From Bacteroidota bacterium (GTDB lineage Bacteria > Bacteroidota > Ignavibacteria > Ignavibacteriales > Melioribacteraceae), in NCBI GenBank assembly GCA_023397505.1, contig JAEWUC010000002.1, positions 62,001 through 126,000 of the forward strand: a stretch of 64,000 nucleotides of DNA, read 5' to 3'. Positions 26,059 through 35,198 of this stretch are shown one piece after another. The notes beneath the pieces were generated by a model that ran no database searches, was not told the DNA's origin, and saw nothing but the letters and a program-made list of their open reading frames with translations. Position numbers and translations under genes: made by a program. Position 1 is the stretch's first letter. Every line of letters starts with the position of its first letter.

Positions 26059-26484
26059 CTATTTGTTGTCAGTTTCTGCAAGATTCTTATTTAATAAATC
26101 TTCTAATACAGGTGTTTTTGGCTGAGGGCGTGCCCATTCCAGATCACCTTTGCGCCATTCGTAAGCCATGCCTAAACCTAAAACCAGTAGGAAAATTAAT
26201 CCGGCAACAAAACCGTAAACTCCGAATTCTTGATAAACCATTGCCCACGGGAATAAAAGAACAACCTCAACATCAAAGATTAAAAAGATTAGGGCAACAA
26301 CATAAAAGCGGATATTAAACTTAATCCATGGAGAACCTTCGGGATTTTCACCGCATTCATAAATTTTTTCTTTCTCGAACGACGGCCGGTTTGGGCGGAT
26401 TAGCTTATTAATAAATAATGTAATAGTTACGAAAACTATCGCAAGTATAAAAAAGATTAGGATTTTTCCGAATTCAGTAAGCAT
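26059..26484 (-). CDS. nuoA: NADH-quinone oxidoreductase subunit A
   Basis: 141 residues with three transmembrane helices and the conserved loop KEKIYECGENPEGSPWIKFN between helices 1 and 2. First gene of the operon, preceded by an AAAGG ribosome site and a sigma-70-like promoter. The operon then runs B, C, D, H, I, J, K, L, M, N; nuoE, F and G are not present in it, as in the 11-subunit complexes of green sulfur bacteria, so the electron donor may not be NADH. Confidence 0.95.
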   Translation of the reverse strand: MLTEFGKILIFFILAIVFVTITLFINKLIRPNRPSFEKEKIYECGENPEGSPWIKFNIRFYVVALIFLIFDVEVVLLFPWAMVYQEFGVYGFVAGLIFLLVLGLGMAYEWRKGDLEWARPQPKTPVLEDLLNKNLAETDNK

Positions 26485-26507
26485 AGCCTTTCAATAACGT
26501 TGAGCGA

Positions 26508-26536
26508 AAAATAGTATAACCGAGATTGTATGTCAA
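26508..26536 (-). promoter_or_regulatory. Sigma-70-like promoter of the nuo operon
   Basis: On the minus strand: TTGACA at 26536-26531, 17-base spacer, TATTTT at 26513-26508. The start codon of nuoA lies 24 bases beyond the -10 element. The -35 box is perfect; the -10 box matches four of six positions. Confidence 0.5.
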
Positions 26537-26666
26537 GAAATCTTATTTAAGTTTTTCGAAAAGGATTTTTTTTCAGTTTTTATTTAGTATAACAGGGAAA
26601 AAACACATTGTTTTAAAATTATTATATTGTTGTTGTTAAATATTGTAAGATTACTACGGGGCTGAA

Positions 26667-27545
26667 ATGAAGGGACATTTTTATTCTTTCCTTTACTTGA
26701 TGATATTATTTGCAAAATTAAATGCTCAGGTTTTAGACTCAAAATGGTTAAAAGTGGTTGAACTTGCCGATCAATCGGTATTTCTAGATTCAACAAATAT
26801 TAAACAAGTAAACAATCAAATTACAATTGTAAGTTTAACACAATTCAATCATCCCCAATATATCACTGCTTATAAAAAGGAAGCCGGTTCTATAAAATCT
26901 CAAGTACTTCTCAATATCAGCACAAGAAAGTATATTTTGCTCGGAAGTTTGTATTATGATAATCAATTAAGAATAATTGGCGAAACATCTCTGCCCGGTT
27001 TTTCATTGGGGAACGAAGCGTTTGCAATTTCTGTTGATTCAAATAAAACGATAAAAGCTTTATATCAAAAGTCTATTTCATTGCTTGGAATTGATACATC
27101 TAAATATGTTGCTCAAGAATCAACAAGTAAGGAAGAAAGACTGCGCTCATTAATTGATAATTCAGGTAATGTAATTTCTAATCCGCAAACAGAAATCAAT
27201 CAGAATGTGGATGCTGCCGAAAAAGATAAAGTTAATAAGAATCAAAGTGCAGATAAAAACCTTACAGCAAAAAAGAATAACGATAGTAATTATGGCTATG
27301 ATTTAAGTTCTGAAAAAAATGTTCGGAGCATGATTTTCTCAGATGGACAAAAATATTGCTTTCAAGTTTCATCTTGGAGACAAAAAGTGCAAGCCGAAAG
27401 AGAAATTGAAAGATTAAAAAGAAATGGTGAACAAGCATTTTTGGTTGAAGCAAATGTTCCTTCAAAAGGCGGAAAGTGGTATAGAGTTAGAATTGGTTAC
27501 TTCAATTCCTTAGAGGAAATCGAAAACTATTTAAGGAAAAGATAG
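26667..27545 (+). CDS. Exported SPOR-domain protein
   Basis: 292 residues with an N-terminal signal peptide ending near LNAQ. The N-terminal half (about 22-160) is a beta-rich region of unknown family, reminiscent of surface-adhesin-E-like domains. A low-complexity Lys/Asn/Asp linker (about 165-220) follows, and a SPOR domain fills about 225-292: KYCFQVSSWRQKVQAEREIE … GGKWYRVRIGYFNSLEE. SPOR domains bind denuded peptidoglycan at division sites. The same SPOR type ends the protein encoded at 59341. It stands alone, divergent from nuoA. Confidence 0.85.
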   Translation: MKGHFYSFLYLMILFAKLNAQVLDSKWLKVVELADQSVFLDSTNIKQVNNQITIVSLTQFNHPQYITAYKKEAGSIKSQVLLNISTRKYILLGSLYYDNQLRIIGETSLPGFSLGNEAFAISVDSNKTIKALYQKSISLLGIDTSKYVAQESTSKEERLRSLIDNSGNVISNPQTEINQNVDAAEKDKVNKNQSADKNLTAKKNNDSNYGYDLSSEKNVRSMIFSDGQKYCFQVSSWRQKVQAEREIERLKRNGEQAFLVEANVPSKGGKWYRVRIGYFNSLEEIENYLRKR

Positions 27546-27611
27546 ATCATAATTGAGAATTATTATTTTTTATGTTAAAAGTGATAACATAATATCAAGA
27601 AAGAAGTTAAC

Positions 27612-28133
27612 ATGAAAAGCATAAATAAAAGAATTTCATTTATTATAATTATTTCAGCTTTATTCTTATTTGATAATTGCACTGCACAACAAAAAAAAAC
27701 TAAACAAGAAAATGATGTGAAAGGTAAGAACATGCAGGAAGTAAATAAAAAAAACATCGATGAATGGAAAAAGGAATTAACACCGGAGCAATATCATATT
27801 TTAAGAGAAAAAGGAACTGAAAGACCGTTTACCGGGAAGTATTGGAATTTTGATGAAGATGGTTTTTATCATTGTGCCGCTTGTGGAGCAATACTTTTTG
27901 ATTCTGATACAAAGTTTGATGCCGGATGCGGTTGGCCGAGTTTCAGTGATGTTGTTAACAATAAAAATATCATTACGAAAGAAGATCATTCTTTGGGAAT
28001 GAGTCGCATCGAAGTTATGTGTGCGAATTGTGAAGGTCATTTAGGGCACGTTTTTAACGACGGACCAAATCCAACCGGACTAAGATATTGTATTAATTCT
28101 GCATCGATTGAATTCGAAAAAAATAAGAAATGA
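27612..28133 (+). CDS. msrB: Exported peptide-methionine (R)-S-oxide reductase
   Basis: 173 residues. Repairs oxidised methionine. After a signal peptide (about 1-25, ending NCTAQQ; cleavage by signal peptidase I is likelier than lipidation because the -1 residue before Cys is Asn) comes a full MsrB domain. Zinc cysteines are Cys88/Cys91 and Cys137/Cys140; the catalytic cysteine is Cys160 in RYCINSASIEF; Cys106 lies in FDAGCGWPSF. The exported location suggests periplasmic protein repair. Confidence 0.95.
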   Translation: MKSINKRISFIIIISALFLFDNCTAQQKKTKQENDVKGKNMQEVNKKNIDEWKKELTPEQYHILREKGTERPFTGKYWNFDEDGFYHCAACGAILFDSDTKFDAGCGWPSFSDVVNNKNIITKEDHSLGMSRIEVMCANCEGHLGHVFNDGPNPTGLRYCINSASIEFEKNKK

Positions 28134-28163
28134 ATTTCTGAAAATATTTTTTTAGAAATTTTT
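28133..28163. terminator. Weak terminator-like hairpin after msrB
   Basis: AATTTCT (28133-28139) pairs with AGAAATT (28154-28160) and is followed by TTT; it lies between the convergent msrB and DMT genes. The stem has few G-C pairs. Confidence 0.3.
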
Positions 28164-28183
28164 GCTGATTGGATTTAAAAGAA

Positions 28184-29071
28184 TTAGAGTTGCGAAACTT
28201 TTACAATACTGAAAACTAATATTGCAACTCCAACCCATTGAATCATGCTTAGAATATTCTCATGTATTAGATAATCAAGTATTACAGCTGTTAAAGGAAA
28301 TGCAAGTTCACAAATAGTTGCAACAGAAGCCGAAATATTTTTCAAACCATAATAGTAAAGAAATATTGCAGCACCGCCGGTTGTAAAAGCTATAATTAAA
28401 AATACTCCCCATTGAATGGCGGTTACATTTGCTATCGATCCGAACTCGCCGAATGAAGCAACAAGTAGAATCATAATTATAGTTGAGAATAAAAACCTTA
28501 AATACGTCCCAAATTCATAGCCGATATTTTTCAGCCCTATTTTGCTGAACACGGTGGATGAGCTAAAACTTATAGCCGCAATTAATGATAGCGCAACGGC
28601 AACAGTGGTTTTATCTCCGGCTGAAAAATTTGGAAATGACAAGCCGAAAGTCATTAAGTACGCACCGATTATAGCTATTGATGCCCAAAGAAAAAATATT
28701 TTTGGAAGTCTTTCTTTTAATAATAATGCGGCGAGGGCTAATGCAAAAACCGGTTGAAGTTTTTGTATTAGAATTACAACCGATAAATTAACATAGTTTA
28801 CAAAGAATAATGCTTTCGTAATTGCCATTGTTCCGATTGCACCTCCGAACAACGCAACACCTCCGAATGCAAGCCATTCCTTTCTTGAAAGCGATTTAAT
28901 CTTATTAATATTTTTATATAAAAAAGGTGTTAGAAAAAATGCCACAATTGCACTTTCAATTAAAACAACAACTGTTACAGGTAAACTATACAAAGCCGGA
29001 CGCAAAACAATGCCGTCAATTCCCCAAAGAGATGCGGCAATAATAACAAACAACGGCGCAAATTTTTTCAT
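28184..29071 (-). CDS. EamA/DMT-family transporter
   Basis: 295 residues with ten predicted helices arranged as two EamA repeats (first about 7-140, second about 155-293). Features such as LWGIDGIVLRPALYSLP near the N-terminus and VILIQKLQPVFALALAALLL at the end of repeat one are typical of the drug/metabolite transporter superfamily in the inner membrane. The substrate cannot be predicted. A MATE transporter lies 22 bases upstream on the same strand, probably in the same transcript. Confidence 0.9.
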   Translation of the reverse strand: MKKFAPLFVIIAASLWGIDGIVLRPALYSLPVTVVVLIESAIVAFFLTPFLYKNINKIKSLSRKEWLAFGGVALFGGAIGTMAITKALFFVNYVNLSVVILIQKLQPVFALALAALLLKERLPKIFFLWASIAIIGAYLMTFGLSFPNFSAGDKTTVAVALSLIAAISFSSSTVFSKIGLKNIGYEFGTYLRFLFSTIIMILLVASFGEFGSIANVTAIQWGVFLIIAFTTGGAAIFLYYYGLKNISASVATICELAFPLTAVILDYLIHENILSMIQWVGVAILVFSIVKVSQL

Positions 29072-29092
29072 ATTAAAATTCTTTCAATAGTT

Positions 29093-30424
29093 TTATTCAA
29101 TAATGTTCATACTTTTAAAATGAAATCTATACAACATACTCGTTCCAATAATTACTAGACCTACAGTTAATCCAATCCAAACACCGACAACGCCCATGTT
29201 AAAATAAAATCCAAGCATCCAAGCAACCGGGATTGCGAAAATCCAATAAGAAAAGATTGATACTATTAGGGGAATTTTTACATCAGTCAAACCGCGTAAA
29301 GCGCCGATACTTGATGCTTGAAGTCCATCGAATAATTGAAAGGCAGCAGCTAGAAGTAAAAGTGAACCAGCATAAGATATTACTTCTGCATCACTATTGT
29401 AATAACCCGGTAAGATATTTTTCATGATAATTATTATAGTTGCGAATATCAGCATCAGCGTTGCAGCCATACCGATTGCAGTAAAACCGGATAATCTTAT
29501 TTGCCGTACATCTTTTTTACCTAATGCATAACCGACTCGTATTGTTCCGGCTGAAGATATTCCGAGCATAATCATGTAAGTTAACGAAGCTATATTTAAA
29601 GCAATCTGATGTGCTGCTTGTTGTTTGCTGCCGATCCATCCGACCATTATTGTTGCAAAAGTAAAACATGCAACTTCCAAAAAATATTGGAATCCACTCG
29701 GCACACCGATACGAATTAATTTTTTTATCAATACAAAATCTATCGGCTTAAATTTTAACGCCGGTTTAAATACAGAAACTTTTTTATAGTTAATTGTAAA
29801 ATACATTAATGATAGAGCCATCATCCATCTTGTAGTAGTAGTTGCAATTCCGGCGCCGAACAATCCCATTGCCGGGATGCCGAAATTTCCATAAATAAAA
29901 ATCCAGTTTAGGAATGCATTTAAAACATTTGCAAGCAAAGCTACAACCATCGGCGCATTCGGCATTTCCAATCCTTCAAGAAATTGCCTGTAGGTTTGAA
30001 AAATCAAAAAGGGTATTATTGAAGCGATCAAAACCTGCATGTAAGGAATAGCTTGCTTTGTAACTTCTGCAGACTGATTCATATAAGGAATCATTAATGA
30101 AATCGAATAGATCCCGATAATCAGAAAAAAAGAAAATGCTAAATTAACAAGCAACGACTGGTTTAAAGTTTTTCCGCAATCTTCATTTTTCCCTGCACCT
30201 TTAGCTATTGCAATTAAAGGTGTCGCTGCTACAGATAGTCCGATTCCCAGTACAATTACAAGAAAAAATAAACCGTTTACAAGCGCAGATGCGGCCAATG
30301 ACTCATACCCAACTTTGCCGACCATGATGCTGTCAACCACTCCCATCATAATGTGGCCGAGCTGTCCGAACGATATTGGCAATGCAAGTTTGAATGTTTC
30401 TTTAATATGTGTGCGTAAATTCAT
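29093..30424 (-). CDS. MATE-family multidrug/Na+ efflux transporter
   Basis: 443 residues, 12 predicted helices in two bundles. The N-terminal LPISFGQLGHIMMGVVDSIMVGKVG and the loop GIATTTTRWMMALSL between halves match NorM-type MATE proteins, which export cationic compounds using Na+ or H+. Followed by the DMT transporter after 22 bases. Substrate unknown. Confidence 0.93.
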   Translation of the reverse strand: MNLRTHIKETFKLALPISFGQLGHIMMGVVDSIMVGKVGYESLAASALVNGLFFLVIVLGIGLSVAATPLIAIAKGAGKNEDCGKTLNQSLLVNLAFSFFLIIGIYSISLMIPYMNQSAEVTKQAIPYMQVLIASIIPFLIFQTYRQFLEGLEMPNAPMVVALLANVLNAFLNWIFIYGNFGIPAMGLFGAGIATTTTRWMMALSLMYFTINYKKVSVFKPALKFKPIDFVLIKKLIRIGVPSGFQYFLEVACFTFATIMVGWIGSKQQAAHQIALNIASLTYMIMLGISSAGTIRVGYALGKKDVRQIRLSGFTAIGMAATLMLIFATIIIIMKNILPGYYNSDAEVISYAGSLLLLAAAFQLFDGLQASSIGALRGLTDVKIPLIVSIFSYWIFAIPVAWMLGFYFNMGVVGVWIGLTVGLVIIGTSMLYRFHFKSMNIIE

Positions 30425-30496
30425 TTACTAATATCCATTATCCAAAATCAAGTATCGCGTATCATGAATTAATAGAAACCTTTGAAAAATATCGTT

Positions 30497-30602
30497 TGTC
30501 ATTTCGACCGAAGGGAGAAATCTTTAATTATGATAAGATTTCTCAGTTGCTCCCGCTTCGACTCGAGATATAATCGAGGCTAGTCGCTCCTTCGAAATGA
30601 CA
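30497..30602. repeat. Intergenic inverted-repeat element (MITE-like)
   Basis: 106 bases bounded by perfect 11-base arms TGTCATTTCGA (30497-30507) and TCGAAATGACA (30592-30602), with an inner pair AGAAATCTT (30516-30524) / AAGATTTCT (30535-30543). No coding potential. Degenerate similar sequence (CGTCATTTCAA … GGGAAATCTTTAAC) is visible at about 36705-36770. Confidence 0.65.
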
Positions 30603-30710
30603 TTTTTGAATTTTTCAGAAGTCTCTAGTATTGAGATAAAAGAATTAAAAATTTTATCTTGAATAAACAAAATTACTAAATTGCTTTTAAAGCTATCGGA
30701 AAAATTATAG

Positions 30711-32840
30711 ATGATTAAATCATTTATCGAAAAAGTATTGGAAAAGTTCGGAAATAGAATTCTGCACTTCTCATCACTCTCATTCTTATCAATATTGTTT
30801 GTAATAAAATCTTTAGAAAATAGTTTTATACAAGACGATGCATTCACATCTTTGCGATATGTTAAAAATTTTGTTGAAGGGAACGGACTTGTCTTCAATA
30901 TCGGCGAATTGGTGGAAGGATATACAAATTTCCTTTGGGTAATGATGCTCAGTGGATTTTATTTATTAGAGAAAAACGGTGTTTGGAATTTTGATCTTGA
31001 AACTACCGCACAAATTCTATCAACAGTTTCTGGAATTGTGATTATTTGGATTACATACTTTTTATTCAGGCAATTCATTAAAGATGAATCCGAATCGTTA
31101 TTGAAAAATCTTGCATCTCTTCTCCCGTCATTTTTGATAGCTGTTTCCGGACCAATGATTTACTGGAGCGTGAGCGGTATGGAAACCTCACTTTTTATTT
31201 CTCTTACACTTTTATCTTTTTTGTTTTATATAAAAAATCTAAAGAATATACATCTCGGATTCGGATTTATAATTATAAGCTTCTTGAACTCTTTACTCCG
31301 ACCTGAAGGACTAATCTTTTTCGGATTGATTGTATTTCACAAGTTTTTATGTAGTATTTACAATTCTGAAGAAAGCAATTTGATGAAACGCGCATTTAAC
31401 TTTTTTAATAAGAAGATTATTTATGAACTTGCACTTTTCACAATTCTTGCCGGAGTTTATTTAGCATTTCGTTATTCGTATTACGGATATTTTTTGCCTA
31501 ATACTTTTTATGCAAAAACAGATTTTTCAATTGAGTTTCTGCAAAGAGGAATTAGATATTTTATTGATTTCTCAAAAACAAATTTGCTGTTCGGAGTACT
31601 TCTAGTTTTTCCATTTACAATACTTCTTTATAAAGATATGAAGAAAAAAGTATCATTTTACTTTTATATGATCTTCATCTGGATTGTTCTTGTAATTTTT
31701 ATCGGCGGAGATATTCTGCCGGTTCACCGCTTCTTTCTTCCGGTTCTTCCGCTAATATTTATTTTAAATATTGCCGCCATGAATTTTTTAATAGATTTAA
31801 TCAAGAAAACTTTTTTGAAAAATTTATCTATGACAATGTTAGTATTTGTAACTATCCTATATGGATTATGGAATTACAATTTCCAGCTATCGTCTATACA
31901 AAATTATAGATCCTACGAAATTGGACTTGTAAAAAAGATGAAGATTTATGCGCGCTGGATAAATGAGCAAAGTAATATTACGATTGAAAATGAGAGCAAT
32001 AATAAGAACATGAAAAAGAGAATTGATGATGATAACAATTATAAAATATCCGTTGCAATGTCAACTATCGGCGCATTTTCTTTTTATTCCGATGCTCAAG
32101 TAATTGATATTGTTGGTTTAACGGATGAATATATTGCCCACAATCCCAAAGAGGTTGAAGGAATAAACGATGAACTACCGGTTTTGTGGAAGGAGAGACG
32201 ATACAATGCGGAATATGTTTTTTCGCGAAAACCGGATTATATTATTTTTCCCGCAGGTGCAAAACCGAGCGCTTTTGCAGAGTGCGCTTTGTTTGTTCAA
32301 AACGATTTTCGTAAAAAATATTATGCGCAATTAGTTTATTCGCGGGAACTCAACCAGCTTCTTCCAATATTCTCCCGCCGAAATGAAAATGATCAAAAAC
32401 TTACCTCGCGTTACCGGAGGCAAGGCGGGAAAGAATATGAACAAGATCAAGAGCATGAGCAAGAAAAAATAAAAGAGCAAAATTGCGAAGTAAGGTTTGT
32501 AAAACATTATATAAACGCTGTCAATCTTTTTCTCAATATGACAGAAAATAGAAATTATTCATTACTGAAAGAAATTATATCTGAGTGTGATTCGGTTATT
32601 CAATATTGCCCGGATAGAATTGGTGATGCCGAGACAATCAAAGGTTATGCTTTATATCATTCCGGTAATCATAACCGGTCAAAATTCTTTTTTGAAAATT
32701 CTATAAAACATGATTCTCTTAATATGATCTCGCGGTATTATCTAAAGAATATTTATTTCTTGGAAAAAGATACAACCTTGGCAATGAATCAATTACGATA
32801 TCTTCAAAAATATTCTTCCGGAATTTTTCAAATGTTTTAA
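30711..32840 (+). CDS. GT-C-type membrane glycosyltransferase (AftB-like layout)
   Basis: 709 residues. The first 410 or so contain about nine to ten helices; Asp42-Asp43 in SFIQDDAFTSLRYVKN, followed by GNGLVFNIGELVEGYTNFLW, form the acidic loop typical of polyprenyl-phosphate-sugar-dependent GT-C enzymes related to AftB. A soluble region with VAMSTIGAFSFYSDAQVIDI VGLTDEYIAH is also usual in that family. Residues 565-590 are an odd low-complexity insertion rich in Glu, Gln and Arg, and the last 110 residues look TPR-like. It probably adds a sugar to an envelope glycan at the outer face of the inner membrane; donor and acceptor are unknown. Confidence 0.8.
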   Translation: MIKSFIEKVLEKFGNRILHFSSLSFLSILFVIKSLENSFIQDDAFTSLRYVKNFVEGNGLVFNIGELVEGYTNFLWVMMLSGFYLLEKNGVWNFDLETTAQILSTVSGIVIIWITYFLFRQFIKDESESLLKNLASLLPSFLIAVSGPMIYWSVSGMETSLFISLTLLSFLFYIKNLKNIHLGFGFIIISFLNSLLRPEGLIFFGLIVFHKFLCSIYNSEESNLMKRAFNFFNKKIIYELALFTILAGVYLAFRYSYYGYFLPNTFYAKTDFSIEFLQRGIRYFIDFSKTNLLFGVLLVFPFTILLYKDMKKKVSFYFYMIFIWIVLVIFIGGDILPVHRFFLPVLPLIFILNIAAMNFLIDLIKKTFLKNLSMTMLVFVTILYGLWNYNFQLSSIQNYRSYEIGLVKKMKIYARWINEQSNITIENESNNKNMKKRIDDDNNYKISVAMSTIGAFSFYSDAQVIDIVGLTDEYIAHNPKEVEGINDELPVLWKERRYNAEYVFSRKPDYIIFPAGAKPSAFAECALFVQNDFRKKYYAQLVYSRELNQLLPIFSRRNENDQKLTSRYRRQGGKEYEQDQEHEQEKIKEQNCEVRFVKHYINAVNLFLNMTENRNYSLLKEIISECDSVIQYCPDRIGDAETIKGYALYHSGNHNRSKFFFENSIKHDSLNMISRYYLKNIYFLEKDTTLAMNQLRYLQKYSSGIFQMF

Positions 32841-32896
32841 TAACTTTTGCTTAAATAGAACATTAACATTAACTTTCGAACAAAAAGGAATACCAA

Positions 32897-33061
32897 ATGG
32901 GAAACCTCGGCGCAACGGAAATTATACTGATAGTTTTAGTGCTTATTCTTCTTTTCGGCGGTAAAAAAATCCCTGAGTTGATGAAAGGATTAGGGCAGGG
33001 TATTCGTTCATTCAAAAAATCCGTTAATGAAGAAGACACGGATAAAAAAGATAAAGAATAA
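32897..33061 (+). CDS. tatA: Sec-independent protein translocase TatA
   Basis: 54 residues. MGNLGATEIILIVLVLILLF forms the single membrane helix, followed by the conserved FGGKKIPELMKGLGQGIRSFK amphipathic helix and a charged tail. It builds the pore of the twin-arginine system, which exports folded proteins. AAAGGAA at 32884-32890 provides the ribosome site. tatC is not in the window. Its presence makes the RRKFL signal of the SOD long form plausible. Confidence 0.93.
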   Translation: MGNLGATEIILIVLVLILLFGGKKIPELMKGLGQGIRSFKKSVNEEDTDKKDKE

Positions 33062-33173
33062 AAATTTACTCGCAGTTGTACTTCACACCGATTGACGAAA
33101 TTAAAACAGCATATTATTTTTGCACAGTAAATTTTCTGCTTTTGTTAAACTATAATTAAATCCGGAGGAAAAT

Positions 33174-35078
33174 ATGAGCGATAAAAACGCTAAGAAATAT
33201 GAATTTAAGGCAGAAGTTAAAAAGCTACTCGACATTCTTGTCCACTCATTATATACTAGCCGCGAAATATTTTTACGCGAATTGATTTCAAATGCATCGG
33301 ACGCGCTTGACAAAATTCGTTTTGAAACCACACGCGGAACGGAAGTCTGCGATAAAGATTTACCTCTCGAAATTAAAATTGAGTTTGATGAGAAGAAAAA
33401 GTTGTTAACTATTTCAGATACCGGAATAGGAATGACACGCGACGAAATTGTTGCAAACATCGGTACAATTGCAAAATCCGGCACGGAAGAATTTCTAAAA
33501 GTTATTTCCGAAGCCAAGGGCGATACATCAAATATTATTGGAAAATTCGGCGTTGGTTTTTATTCCGTTTTTATGGTTGCAAAAGAAGTAATTATAAAAA
33601 CAAAATCATTTAAAGAAAACGAACCGGCAATCGAATGGCGCTCGGATGGAACGGGCGATTTCGAAATATTTGAGTTAGATGAAAAATTAAAACGCGGAAC
33701 AACAATTGAAATTCATCTTAAAGACGATGCGGCGGAGTTCACCGAAAAATGGAAACTTGAAAGCGCGATTAAAAAACATTCTAATTTTATAACATTCCCA
33801 ATATACCTCGGCGCGGATAAGATAAATACTGTAACAGCAATTTGGCGCGAACCGAAAAGTTCGGTTAAAAAAGAACAGTACAACGAGTTCTATAAATTTT
33901 TAACTTATGATAATGAAGAACCGGCGGATATCATTCACAAATCGGTTGATGCGCCGATTCAGTTTAACGCGTTGATTTTCATTCCTAAAAAAAGTTTTGA
34001 ATTCTTTTGGCACGACCGCGAAAACTACGGACTAGATTTGTACGTGCGCCGCGTTTTGATCCAGCATAAAAACAAAGATTTACTGCCGGAATACTTAAGT
34101 TTTGCAAAGGGAGTTGTTGACTCTGAAGATCTGCCGCTTAATATCTCCCGCGAAACATTGCAGGAAAATGTTGTCTTTTCGAAAATCGCATCGAGCGTAA
34201 CATCCAACATTTTAAGCTATCTTCAAGATAAAGCAAAGAGCGATGCCGAAGGATACAATCAATTTTGGAAAGAACACGGAAGGGTTTTCAAACTTGGTTA
34301 TACCGATTTTACAAATCATGAAAAATATGTAGAGCTGCTGCGGTTTAATTCTTCCGCCTCAAAAGATAAAGATGAGTTGATATCGTTCGCAGATTATACT
34401 TCACGTATGAAAGAAGGGCAGAAGGAAATTTATTACATAAGCGGCAGTTCCCGCGAAGCTGTTGAAGCCGATCCGCACATGGAAATTTTTAGAAACAAAG
34501 GTCTCGAAGTTTTATATCTCTACGATCCCATTGACGAAATTGCCGTGCAAACTTTGCGTAAGTATAAAGATTATGATTTGAAATCAATTGACATTGCCGA
34601 TATGAAAAAAGTCCAGGAATTATCGGATGTTGATAAAAAAGAAAAAACTTTTGATGAACTTGAAACCGACGACAAAAAACATTTTTTCAGTCTGCTTTCC
34701 AAAATGAAATCAATACTCGGCGAGCGGGTAACGGATGTTAAAGAATCGAAACGTTTGGTTGATAGCGCTTCGTGCTTGGTTTCTGAGGACGACGGTATGT
34801 CCAACACAATGCAGAAGATTTTAAGGATGACAAACAAGGAAGTTGGTCCCCAGAAAAAAATTATGGAAGTTAACCCGGATCATAAATTAACGCGCAATTT
34901 GTTGAAAGTATTTAAAGCCGATGCGAATGATGATTACATTATTAACATTACCGAACAATTATTCGAATCCGCTTTGCTTCAAGAAGGAATTTTAGATGAC
35001 CCGCATAATCTCGTAAAACGCATGAACAAACTCCTCGAACAATCAAGCGATTGGTACACAAACATTAAAAAGTTATAA
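33174..35078 (+). CDS. htpG: Chaperone HtpG (Hsp90)
   Basis: 634 residues, full length. ATP-dependent cytoplasmic chaperone. The GHKL ATPase motifs are present: FLRELISNASDALDKIRFE, ISDTGIGMTRDEIVANIGTI and GKFGVGFYSVFMVA. The middle domain contains GVVDSEDLPLNISRETLQEN with the catalytic-loop Arg. The C-terminal domain ends without the eukaryotic MEEVD. A strong GGAGGA ribosome site precedes the ATG. No heat-shock operator such as CIRCE is visible. Confidence 0.98.
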   Translation: MSDKNAKKYEFKAEVKKLLDILVHSLYTSREIFLRELISNASDALDKIRFETTRGTEVCDKDLPLEIKIEFDEKKKLLTISDTGIGMTRDEIVANIGTIAKSGTEEFLKVISEAKGDTSNIIGKFGVGFYSVFMVAKEVIIKTKSFKENEPAIEWRSDGTGDFEIFELDEKLKRGTTIEIHLKDDAAEFTEKWKLESAIKKHSNFITFPIYLGADKINTVTAIWREPKSSVKKEQYNEFYKFLTYDNEEPADIIHKSVDAPIQFNALIFIPKKSFEFFWHDRENYGLDLYVRRVLIQHKNKDLLPEYLSFAKGVVDSEDLPLNISRETLQENVVFSKIASSVTSNILSYLQDKAKSDAEGYNQFWKEHGRVFKLGYTDFTNHEKYVELLRFNSSASKDKDELISFADYTSRMKEGQKEIYYISGSSREAVEADPHMEIFRNKGLEVLYLYDPIDEIAVQTLRKYKDYDLKSIDIADMKKVQELSDVDKKEKTFDELETDDKKHFFSLLSKMKSILGERVTDVKESKRLVDSASCLVSEDDGMSNTMQKILRMTNKEVGPQKKIMEVNPDHKLTRNLLKVFKADANDDYIINITEQLFESALLQEGILDDPHNLVKRMNKLLEQSSDWYTNIKKL

Positions 35079-35087
35079 ATCCGCTGC

Positions 35088-35114
35088 GTAGGGTTGAGGT
35101 TACCTCGACCCTAC
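35088..35114. repeat. Near-perfect palindrome between htpG and fumC
   Basis: GTAGGGTTGAGGT (35088-35100) and ACCTCGACCCTAC (35102-35114) form an almost perfect inverted repeat with one G-T pair and a one-base centre. No T-run follows, so it is more like a REP element than a terminator. The arms begin with GTAGGG, as does the element at 18737. Confidence 0.6.
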
Positions 35115-35198
35115 TAAAGTTTAATTATCAAATCACAATTGAATTTGCAAATCTGAAATCTTAACTTGCCCGCCAAATCAAACAAGTAGGAGATTTTT

